Source of the DNA: Euglena gracilis
Taxonomy: Eukaryota > Euglenida > Euglenophyceae > Euglenales
Length of the DNA stretch: 64,000 nt
Reading direction: 5' to 3'
Assembly (NCBI GenBank): GCA_039621445.1
Contig: CP154956.1
Location: 79,604,474 to 79,668,473, forward strand
The notes under the pieces were generated by a model. It ran no database searches. It had not been told where the DNA came from and saw nothing but the letters and a program-made list of their open reading frames with translations. Shown piece after piece: positions 63,401-64,000 of the stretch; the first letter of the stretch is position 1, and every line of letters begins with the position of its first letter. The position numbers and the translations under genes were made by a program.

Positions 63401-63579
63401 GGCGGGGGCGGGCCGAGGCGCAGGGATGGGCTGAGAGGCATGTGCCTGGCCCCGCCAATCTCTGCCCAACGCCCAAGCAACGCATGCCCACCGTGGGCCC
63501 TCAGCAGCCGTTGGCCACGGCACTGCTGGAACCCCACCAACAACCCATGAGCAATGAACCACCCTTAGTTTACTGTTAA
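24312..63579 (+). CDS. ATXN2: ataxin-2 homologue (ATXN2/Pbp1/CID4 family), multi-exon, 5' end not found
   Basis: Exons assembled by eye: 24,312-24,411; 27,218-27,326; 28,947-29,004; 31,229-31,348; 31,936-32,024; 32,148-32,228; 33,192-33,297; 35,869-35,993; 36,310-36,528; ~36,991-37,051; 37,164-37,206; 43,180-43,334; 44,670-44,763; 45,049-45,082; 45,238-45,421; 45,876-46,017; 48,618-48,788; 49,057-49,193; 49,414-49,534; 49,872-49,978; 55,809-55,945; a gap; 58,374-58,434; 58,614-58,654; 59,213-59,330; a gap; ~62,13x-62,312; 63,424-63,579. Adjoining phases agree except at the gaps. About 870 residues. Ataxin-2 proteins act in the cytoplasm on mRNA with poly(A)-binding protein, in stress granules and polyadenylation/translation control (family knowledge). 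Order Lsm, LsmAD, PAM2 matches the family. The first half of Lsm and the start codon are missing, and internal exons may be too. Confidence 0.82.
25100..25462 (+). other. intronic 120-residue open frame, unknown
   Basis: A complete ATG-to-stop frame with protein-like start ([20 protein letters not shown]) but no recognised domain. It lies in the intron between the Lsm exon and the 27,218 exon. Palindromic CCCAGGGGACCCTGGGG follows at 25,484. Could be an element relic or chance. Confidence 0.2.
25985..26352. mobile_element. TIR element with a private TGCGCCGCGG motif
   Basis: CATTTAGTGTGCCGC (about 25,996) is inverted in GCGGCACACTGAATG (about 26,329). Between them GCCGCGG or GCCGCAG occurs about 15 times in about 350 bp, in an otherwise AT-rich intron. 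Non-coding. Confidence 0.75.
26769..27196. mobile_element. TIR element (TTGTCCACCGACC type) just upstream of an exon
   Basis: ACCCGCC plus C run plus TTGTCCACCGACC at the left is inverted at 27,168-27,196. CGACCACC and GGTCGGGGGTTGCAGG repeat four times. Same family as 1,854-2,479. The right end is only 21 bp from the start of the next ataxin-2 exon, so it forms part of that intron's 3' end. Confidence 0.7.
27218..27326 (+). CDS. ATXN2: ataxin-2 exon: Lsm-LsmAD linker
   Basis: Encodes [20 protein letters not shown] then [15 protein letters not shown]. This aligns by eye with plant L-L-T-D-x-x-I-S ... R-x-L-Q-x-W and the 'ADLE' end, and with human A-F-T-D-x-A-I-S ... K-D-L-E-P-W. The usual tryptophan is a cysteine here. 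Acceptor GTTTTCAG, donor GTGTGT, phase 1 in and 2 out. Confidence 0.8.
27790..28135. mobile_element. relic of the CTTAGGCGG-ended family
   Basis: Begins CTTAGGCGGCTAACTCGCAC, nearly the TIR of 38,190-40,926. The next ~300 bp are recognisably similar (GACCC-x-GGCAG, TTTTGGTGTTTTT, GGCCTGTG). The other end is missing, and the 16-bp TTGCGC palindrome of the larger copy is absent. Confidence 0.6.
28377..28768. mobile_element. CCAGCCAGCACC-family element
   Basis: GGGTTTCCTTAAGCCGG at the left is answered by GGTCCTTGAGAAAATCCCTT at the right. CCAGCTCCCAGCTGGCCGG and TTTTTCCAGCCGGCC words are inside. No gene. Confidence 0.6.
28947..29004 (+). CDS. ATXN2: ataxin-2 exon: W-D-Q-F segment of LsmAD
   Basis: Encodes [19 protein letters not shown]. 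The W-(D/N)-Q-F-x-x-N block precedes F-G-V-x-S-T-(Y/F)-(D/N)-E in the family. Acceptor TTTCACAG, donor GTGTGT. Phase 2 in and 0 out, exactly joining the exons at 27,218 and 31,229. Confidence 0.82.
29300..29460. repeat. partial CCAGCCAGCACC-family copy
   Basis: TTTTTCCAGCCAGCACCTTT then TTCCAGCTG, C run, GGGTCTTTGAGAAAACCCAC as in the larger copies. Tandem GTAGGGGGGTGTA word. Confidence 0.5.
29540..30125. repeat. C/G-run foldbacks with GGCGCC hairpin
   Basis: G-run/C-run blocks at 29,560-29,640 and 30,038-30,105, and CGGCGCCGAAGGCGCCG at 29,949-29,966. Unique sequence lies between. No coding evidence beyond homopolymer-driven frames. Confidence 0.55.
30130..31170. other. AT-rich intron sequence, nothing seen
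   Basis: Intron of the ataxin-2 gene between LsmAD exons. No exon with family similarity, no TIR pair and no array noted. Confidence 0.5.
31229..31348 (+). CDS. ATXN2: ataxin-2 exon: LsmAD core
   Basis: Encodes [20 protein letters not shown] then [22 protein letters not shown]-x-x-(S/T)-T-(F/Y)-(D/N)-E-x-L-Y-T-T-x-L and the R-E-A-x-x-(I/L)-A-x-E-I-E helix are the LsmAD signature, closest by eye to plant and fungal members. Acceptor ATCTGCAG, donor GTGTGT, phase 0/0. Confidence 0.93.
31936..32024 (+). CDS. ATXN2: ataxin-2 exon: end of LsmAD
   Basis: Encodes [20 protein letters not shown] then MERDYDEEE. It corresponds to the N-x-H-(V)-x-E-E-R-(G)-x-x-x-x-x-(F/Y)-D-(I)-D-E-E tail of LsmAD. 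Acceptor GCGCTGCAG, donor GTGTGC, phase 0 in and 2 out. Confidence 0.88.
32148..32228 (+). CDS. ATXN2: ataxin-2 exon: post-LsmAD, up to the K of KYVPP
   Basis: Encodes (L)[20 protein letters not shown] then SSGAPG(K). The SSV after the acidic cluster matches the Y-S-(S/A)-V position of relatives. Acceptor TTTCCGCAG. Donor GTGTGT at 32,229 gives the lysine shared with the next exon; an AG/GCAAGT alternative four bases upstream would break the frame. Phase 2/2. Confidence 0.8.
32940..33145. repeat. GGCCGACCCCC / GTGACTGG repeat, copy 1
   Basis: TCACTGGCCGACCCCCC ... GGGTGACTGGTTTTTTTCAG and TTGGATTCCAGAGTGGCCGA are shared, in the same order, with 58,818-59,107. Both copies lie just before an ataxin-2 exon (33,192 and 59,213). 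Confidence 0.75.
33192..33297 (+). CDS. ATXN2: ataxin-2 exon: (K)YVPPYKR and Pro/Ala-rich start
   Basis: Encodes [20 protein letters not shown] then [17 protein letters not shown]-(I/V)-P-P-x-x-R follows LsmAD in animals and plants. Acceptor GCACCAG, donor GTGTGC, phase 2 in and 0 out. Confidence 0.88.
33658..33840. repeat. GATT tetranucleotide array and its inverse
   Basis: (GATT)n, (GCTT)n, (GATT)n, then a (GATC)-rich centre and (CAAT)n, making a large imperfect palindrome of tetranucleotides. It abuts the next TIR element. Confidence 0.93.
33841..35668. mobile_element. 1.8-kb TIR element with ATTTACAGCCGGTTGC ends
   Basis: ATTTACAGCCGGTTGC at the left is exactly inverted at 35,653-35,668. 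Inside each end lie repeats of CTGCCACTTTTCTC and, inverted, TTTTGAGA with GGCAAT. The middle holds a partial ACCATGCCCC-type copy (34,665-34,727) and GGTCACGGG repeats. No transposase recognised. It sits in the intron between 33,297 and 35,869. Confidence 0.8.
35869..35993 (+). CDS. ATXN2: ataxin-2 exon: middle region
   Basis: Encodes [20 protein letters not shown] then [23 protein letters not shown]3-rich. Acceptor is a C run plus TGCAG. Donor GTGCCC at 35,994 gives phase 2, matching the next exon. A second GTG donor at 36,005 is possible. Confidence 0.7.
36310..36528 (+). CDS. ATXN2: ataxin-2 exon: acidic then Pro/Ala/Val-rich segment
   Basis: Encodes [40 protein letters not shown] and a long (PAP)n stretch ending AAQP. 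Codon use is strongly biased to GC3. Acceptor GTTCAG is likely but AG sites at 36,329 and 36,353 are alternatives. Donor GTGTGC, phase 2/2. Confidence 0.7.
36991..37051 (+). CDS. ATXN2: ataxin-2 exon: polyproline / DKKPPKPL
   Basis: Ends [12 protein letters not shown] at donor GTGTGC with phase 0. The start is obscured by a 19-C run whose length fixes the frame, so the left boundary and the number of prolines are uncertain. Confidence 0.5.
37164..37206 (+). CDS. ATXN2: ataxin-2 small exon
   Basis: Encodes [14 protein letters not shown]. Chosen because it joins phase 0 from the previous exon to phase 1 into the 43,180 exon, between acceptor CGCCGCAG and donor GTGTGG. All three frames are open here, so the alternative of a longer exon remains. 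Confidence 0.5.
38818..39303. repeat. ~485-bp foldback within the 2.7-kb element
   Basis: Arms of about 180 bp (38,818-38,999 and 39,118-39,303) are near-perfect inverted copies. Each has three TTGCGCTTAAGCGCAA palindromes plus CCCCCTGAGCTTATGGGAGT and GGGGCCCCTCTCTGAACGGC. Confidence 0.92.
39324..39791 (+). CDS. open frame in the 2.7-kb element, unknown protein
   Basis: A 155-residue frame with a protein-like middle ([20 protein letters not shown], then [20 protein letters not shown]). No transposase motif seen, and the 3' third (after about 39,640) looks less coding. It may be an exon or a relic of the element's own gene. Confidence 0.3.
   Translation: MRSCCVRRWGIEENDEEGLSAAVPEAWLVLLNYSGAGEEVVVTMRPIVGGRLWSLSELALSAQSGVFGDVDRKTFSAEQCPPSAWWHVAVWWVANYRKKVCKHVFPSPPLLMGPFNFSIPFAHPQSSVLQILGEERGVTSFFKTPFRRLKLFPRL
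40930..41165. repeat. GCGCCATGGGTCAGGTTT repeat with (GGGT)n, copy 1
   Basis: GCGCCATGGGTCAGGTTTCT, GCCCAGCCGAAGGCCGGGC, TTTTCGGCCGATTTTGGCTG, (GGGT)n and GGGAAAAGTGTCCC plus G run then TGAATC. The same order recurs at 62,345-62,545, and the last part at 55,640-55,690. Confidence 0.75.
41262..41325. repeat. GAGCCTCCCTGGAGCCTCCC tandem repeat
   Basis: Short array of TGGAGCCTCCC with inverted GGGGAGCC. A larger array of the same unit, with GGTTACCTGAGCCTCCCTGG spacers, lies at 42,889-43,050. Confidence 0.8.
41700..42075. repeat. G-rich tract and three ~57-bp tandem units
   Basis: GGGG(A/T)GGGGG tract at 41,715-41,820, then three copies of GATGGAGGGATGAGGGCGTG plus CCCGCTGGGGGGCAGGGTC at 41,924-42,060. 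Non-coding. Confidence 0.85.
42889..43050. repeat. GGTTACCTGAGCCTCCCTGG array
   Basis: About three units of GGTTACCTGAGCCTCCCTGG with palindromic TCCAGGGGGGCTCCCTGGAG. The equivalent place in the second duplicate (44,000-44,080) holds a shorter version. Confidence 0.85.
43180..43334 (+). CDS. ATXN2: ataxin-2 exon: basic/helical segment
   Basis: Encodes [40 protein letters not shown] and [11 protein letters not shown]. The last part recalls the conserved animal E-H-R-K-Q-I-D-D-L-K-K-F-x-x-D-F-x-L helix upstream of PAM2. Acceptor AACCTGCAG, donor GTGTGC, phase 1 in and 0 out. A damaged copy lies at 44,205-44,285. Confidence 0.85.
43469..44340. repeat. tandem duplication, copy 2, shortened, with a decayed exon copy
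   Basis: Collinear with 42,090-43,468 but about 500 bp shorter. At 44,205 the acceptor CCTGCAG has become CCTGCAC, and most of the exon between GACCTCGCG and the end is lost, so this exon copy cannot be used. Confidence 0.8.
44670..44763 (+). CDS. ATXN2: ataxin-2 exon: Ser/Thr/Asp-rich segment
   Basis: Encodes [20 protein letters not shown] then [11 protein letters not shown]. Acceptor ATCCCTGCAG, donor GTGTGC, phase 0 in and 1 out. Confidence 0.7.
45049..45082 (+). CDS. ATXN2: ataxin-2 micro-exon just before PAM2
   Basis: 34 bp encoding (D)[10 protein letters not shown](K). Chosen because it alone turns phase 1 into phase 2 and supplies the lysine that precedes S-x-L-N-P-N-A-K-E in relatives. 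Acceptor GCCTCGCAG, donor GTCGTA, which is the weakest donor in the gene. Confidence 0.5.
45238..45421 (+). CDS. ATXN2: ataxin-2 exon: PAM2 motif (PABP-binding)
   Basis: Starts [20 protein letters not shown], the PAM2 motif (L-N-P-x-A-x-x-(F/W)-x-P) that binds the MLLE domain of poly(A)-binding protein. F is replaced by W. An Ala/Pro-rich tail follows. Acceptor GGGCTGCAG, donor GTGCCC (phase 0); a later GTG donor at 45,439 is possible. Confidence 0.92.
45876..46017 (+). CDS. ATXN2: ataxin-2 exon: post-PAM2 segment
   Basis: Encodes [40 protein letters not shown] and EGFATSI. No domain recognised. Acceptor CCTTCAG, donor GTGGGG, phase 0 in and 1 out, joining both neighbours. Confidence 0.75.
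46020..48070. other. intron, no exon or clear element seen
   Basis: Between exons 46,017 and 48,618. Apart from the hairpin at 46,804-46,851 and a GTCCACTGAGTTGGGAACC hairpin near 47,030, it looks unique and AT-rich in its right half. TTTTGACCCTCCGGGGGG and GGGGTCAAAA (46,967-46,992) form a small foldback. Confidence 0.45.
46804..46851. repeat. hairpin with CCTCATATCGGGAGCC arms
   Basis: CCTCATATCGGGAGCC and its exact reverse complement are separated by GACGGAATTGCCGTG. CCACGGCAA also occurs at 46,766, and CAACAAC repeats precede it. Confidence 0.9.
48075..48500. repeat. CCAGCCAGCA-family element pieces
   Basis: GTTCAGCCAGCCAGCAGCCT, TTTTTCCAGCCAGCAGACTT at the left and GCAGCCTTTTTCCAGCCAGC at the right, with T-rich sequence between. 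Same vocabulary as 23,800 and 28,377. Confidence 0.5.
48618..48788 (+). CDS. ATXN2: ataxin-2 exon: D-F-V-Y-Y-I-D-L / PMPMPM segment
   Basis: Encodes (A)[39 protein letters not shown] and [17 protein letters not shown]. Acceptor CCGTCCAG, donor GTGTGT at 48,789, phase 1/1. A GTGTGC inside (48,681) is an alternative donor. No domain recognised. Confidence 0.72.
49057..49193 (+). CDS. ATXN2: ataxin-2 exon: Gly/Pro/Tyr-rich
   Basis: Encodes [20 protein letters not shown] then [25 protein letters not shown]. Acceptor CTTTGCAG, donor GTGTGT, which is the start of a (GT)n array. Phase 1 in and 0 out. Low-complexity P/G/Y-rich C-termini are typical of the family. Confidence 0.85.
49194..49310. repeat. 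(GT)n microsatellite overlapping a 5' splice site
   Basis: (GT)14 directly continues from the exon's donor, then (GT/GC)n. The donor dinucleotide is the first unit of the repeat. Confidence 0.93.
49414..49534 (+). CDS. ATXN2: ataxin-2 exon: Met/Pro/Gly-rich
   Basis: Encodes [20 protein letters not shown] then [20 protein letters not shown]. Acceptor TTTCTGCAG, donor GTGTGC, phase 0 in and 1 out. Confidence 0.85.
49566..49814. mobile_element. MITE with AGGCTTCTTTTTAAG ends, copy 1
   Basis: AGGCTTCTTTTTAAG at the left is exactly inverted at 49,800-49,814. The interior has GGTTTCGGCACAAAG-like words and C/G runs. A second copy at 63,771-63,973 has the same plan and CGGCGCAGAGTGCCG. It fills most of the short intron between two ataxin-2 exons. 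Confidence 0.85.
49872..49978 (+). CDS. ATXN2: ataxin-2 exon: Gly/Tyr/Ser-rich
   Basis: Encodes [20 protein letters not shown] then [15 protein letters not shown]. Acceptor CATCGCAG, donor GTGTCC, phase 1 in and 0 out. Confidence 0.85.
50578..50793 (+). CDS. small ORF between inverted arms, unknown
   Basis: ATG-to-stop frame of 71 residues beginning [20 protein letters not shown] and ending [17 protein letters not shown]. Upstream TTTCTTTGCAG could be an acceptor. No family recognised. Its position between the arms suggests an element-encoded peptide or exon. Confidence 0.35.
   Translation: MTSAVCLIEVTDICRAVACEIPIKKSPLILHDSPSIPTPTRSAHDKLKFVSSSHLRTLRSWALELGWLDSL
51519..52197. mobile_element. 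Tc1/mariner-type non-autonomous element
   Basis: TIRs begin CAGTGTGGCTAAAAATTACG and match for at least 26 bp. TA flanks both ends, the target duplication of Tc1/mariner elements. About 680 bp with no intact transposase. An 86-codon frame inside (51,552) shows no D-D-E/D pattern. It lies inside the 3.9-kb insertion. Confidence 0.8.
52200..53215. other. interior of the 3.9-kb insertion, no gene recognised
   Basis: AT-rich. Several short frames, including one of 100 codons on the + strand at 52,828, have no motif. Confidence 0.4.
53315..53730. repeat. three degenerate ~165-bp tandem units
   Basis: Each has CGCTCATTTTCGGCTC, CCGGCTCCGGGAGGCCCAAA, ACATCGTTTC and TTTTTGACCCAAA. A fourth, isolated relative lies at about 56,835-56,960. 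Confidence 0.8.
53845..54320. repeat. three ~195-bp tandem units
   Basis: AATCAAAATAC, GTTAGATAGGGC, AAGGGCTTCAATTTAGGTCT and TTTGATTTTGCTTCATT recur at 53,850, 54,040 and 54,235, with AAATGGCC-rich spacers. Confidence 0.8.
55153..55554. mobile_element. TIR element with a private AATAAGTGCGCA motif
   Basis: CCCCCCAATAAGTGCAC at the left is inverted as GTGCACTTATTAGGGGGG at the right. AGTGCCCTAATAAGTGYGCA-like words occur about eight times at both inner ends. About 400 bp, non-coding. Confidence 0.75.
55809..55945 (+). CDS. ATXN2: ataxin-2 exon: His-rich
   Basis: Encodes [40 protein letters not shown] and GHMHQ. Acceptor CCCCACCAG, donor GTGTCC, phase 0 in and 2 out. It does not join directly to the next accepted exon (phase 0), so an exon in between is missing. 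Confidence 0.8.
56010..57590. repeat. C/G-run blocks and GGGGTATTATT repeats
   Basis: Repeated C/G-run foldbacks (56,010-56,230; 56,430-56,480; 57,525-57,575), CGGCGCCGAAAATTTT words, and AATAATACCCCCCCC with its inverse (56,705-56,760; 57,063-57,150), which probably bound a foldback element. No exon accepted here. Confidence 0.5.
56498..56580 (-). tRNA. degenerate tRNA-like sequence (Ala-type anticodon), relic
   Basis: On the minus strand, GGTTCAATTCC matches the tRNA B box. CCTGC-TTTGCAC-GTGGG forms an anticodon arm with TGC, the alanine anticodon. GTTGGACAGG resembles a D-loop. The acceptor stem does not close and the T stem has a mismatch, so this is a relic or a tRNA-derived short element, not a working gene. 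Confidence 0.3.
58374..58434 (+). CDS. ATXN2: ataxin-2 exon: Ala/Pro/Lys
   Basis: Encodes [20 protein letters not shown]. Acceptor GTCTCACAG, donor GTGGGC, phase 0 in and 1 out. Confidence 0.68.
58614..58654 (+). CDS. ATXN2: ataxin-2 small exon
   Basis: Encodes (D)[13 protein letters not shown]. Acceptor CCCTCCGCAG, donor GTGCGC. Phase 1 in and 0 out, fitting both neighbours. Confidence 0.65.
58818..59107. repeat. GGCCGACCCCC / GTGACTGG repeat, copy 2
   Basis: Same blocks in the same order as 32,940-33,145, with an extra unique middle (58,920-58,985). Confidence 0.75.
59213..59330 (+). CDS. ATXN2: ataxin-2 exon: Arg/Pro/Gly
   Basis: Encodes [20 protein letters not shown] then [19 protein letters not shown]. 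Acceptor GTCGCTCAG, donor GTCTGC, phase 0 in and 1 out. Confidence 0.7.
59580..59675. repeat. three CCCATGCCCCGGGTGGGGGT units
   Basis: Tandem ~32-bp units of GTCAACCCCCCCCCATGCCC, with palindromic CCCGGG. No gene. Confidence 0.85.
60305..60520. repeat. (CA)n microsatellite with CG-rich flanks
   Basis: (CACGCG)n, then about 34 CA units, then interrupted CACA/CATG repeats. Confidence 0.97.
60680..62100. other. intron, no exon accepted
   Basis: C/G-run foldbacks at 61,350-61,380 and 61,665-61,690, and (GGGT)n at 61,857-61,890 and 62,055-62,072. One or more short exons must lie here or nearby to reconcile phases, but none could be chosen. Confidence 0.4.
62135..62312 (+). CDS. ATXN2: possible ataxin-2 exon
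   Basis: An open, GC3-rich frame ([20 protein letters not shown], then [24 protein letters not shown]) runs from acceptor CACCTCAG to donor GTGGTG with phase 0 out, fitting the last exon. Its entry phase does not fit the 59,330 donor, and two other frames are also open, so the exact exon is uncertain. Confidence 0.4.
62345..62545. repeat. GCGCCATGGGTCAGGTTT repeat with (GGGT)n, copy 2
   Basis: Collinear with 40,930-41,165: GCCCAGCCCAAGGCTGGGCT, TTTTCGGCTGATTTTGGCTG, (GGGT)n, GGGGAAAAGTGCCC, then AACTGAATCCATAGTTGG. Confidence 0.75.
62560..63400. other. AT-rich intron sequence
   Basis: No exon or TIR pair noted. TAAAATGCATTTGA, TAAAGTGCATTTCA, TAAAGTGTGCCAT and TAAAGTGTATTTT at 63,189-63,250 form a short four-unit repeat. 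Confidence 0.5.
63424..63579 (+). CDS. ATXN2: probable terminal exon of the ataxin-2 gene
   Basis: Encodes [40 protein letters not shown] and [11 protein letters not shown], then TAA at 63,577. GC3-rich, Pro/Gln-rich like the rest of the C-terminus. Acceptor GAGGCGCAG, phase 0. The 3' flank is AT-rich, but no AATAAA was seen in the next 60 bp. Confidence 0.6.
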   Translation, partial: GWAERHVPGPANLCPTPKQRMPTVGPQQPLATALLEPHQQPMSNEPPLVYC

Positions 63580-63597
63580 ACACACCAGACCATTATT

Positions 63598-63685
63598 CAA
63601 ATTTATTGTTGTTGTTGTTGTTATTCTTATTCTTATTCTTATTCTTATCCTTATTCTTATTCTTATTCTTCTTCTTCCAGTTGTT
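63598..63685. repeat. (TTG)n then (TTATTC)n microsatellite
   Basis: Five TTG units followed by about eleven ATTCTT hexamers and TTC triplets, just 3' of the probable last exon. Confidence 0.95.
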
Positions 63686-63770
63686 CTTCTTCCAGGTTGA
63701 GTCGACCCGGTGAAAGGGTCCGAAGCTTCCCCCTGCCATGGGGAAGCTTGGGGCTGGGGTAGATGGGAAG

Positions 63771-63973
63771 AAGGCTTCTTTTAAGCCAGAAGCCCCCCCC
63801 CCCCGGGTCCCGGGATGGAGGCCCGCGAACGGGTTTCGGCGCAGAGTGCCGAATTTTTTTTTGGGAAATGGCCTCAGGCGACCCAATTTTGCCCCCCCCC
63901 CCCGAGGTGGGTCCTGCATGGGCTGGGTGGGGGGGGCTTCCTTCCCCTCCCCTGGAGGTCTTAAAAGAAGCCT
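63771..63973. mobile_element. MITE with AGGCTTCTTTTAAG ends, copy 2
   Basis: AGGCTTCTTTTAAG at the left is exactly inverted at 63,960-63,973. Interior GGGTTTCGGCGCAGAGTGCC and C runs match the plan of copy 1 at 49,566-49,814. Confidence 0.85.
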
Positions 63974-64000
63974 GATGGGAAAAAGCCCTTTGGTTTTGAG

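Overview
The window is nuclear DNA from a eukaryote with a large, repeat-choked genome. The coding pieces are short, GC3-rich exons separated by introns of about 0.1 to 6 kb. No bacterial-type gene layout, rRNA gene, CRISPR array or organelle gene was seen. I cannot name the species. The exon style and the green-plant/fungal-like look of the best-conserved domain suggest a protist or alga, but this is inference and an animal is not excluded.

The one host gene I can support is an ataxin-2 homologue (Pbp1/CID4/ATXN2 family) on the + strand. It runs from at least 24,312 to a probable stop codon at 63,577-63,579. I rebuilt about 24 exons by hand. Most neighbouring exons agree in splice phase, and the family's landmarks appear in the right order: the second half of the Lsm domain (24.3 kb), the linker and LsmAD domain (27.2-32.0 kb), the K-Y-V-P-P motif (33.2 kb), a proline/alanine-rich middle, a basic helical segment (43.2 kb), the PABP-binding PAM2 motif (45.24 kb), and a Gly/Pro/Tyr- then His-rich C-terminal region (48.6-63.6 kb). 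The 5' exons, with the first half of Lsm and the start codon, were not found. Its 5' splice sites are unusual: no accepted or boundary-fitted donor reads GTA, and most read GTGTG.

Everything else is mobile or low-complexity DNA. The left 24 kb is a nest of terminal-inverted-repeat (TIR) elements. It includes a broken Crypton-like tyrosine recombinase (4.9-5.4 kb) and two elements (15.4-16.4 and 22.4-23.8 kb) that share a homologous ~130-aa protein of no family I recognise, followed in one by a PHD-type zinc finger. The introns of the ataxin-2 gene carry many more TIR elements: 26.0, 26.8, 33.8-35.7, 38.2-40.9, 49.6, 50.3-55.0 (doubly nested, with a Tc1/mariner-type relic innermost), 55.2 and 63.8 kb.

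A recurring design stands out. Many of these elements carry a 'private' short palindrome or repeat, found many times inside that element and not elsewhere in the window. The clearest case is TTGCGC-N4-GCGCAA, with about 18 copies confined to one 2.7-kb element. Homopolymer G or C runs (up to 51 G) bound or fill many smaller elements. These runs make exact frames and repeat lengths in their vicinity unreliable.
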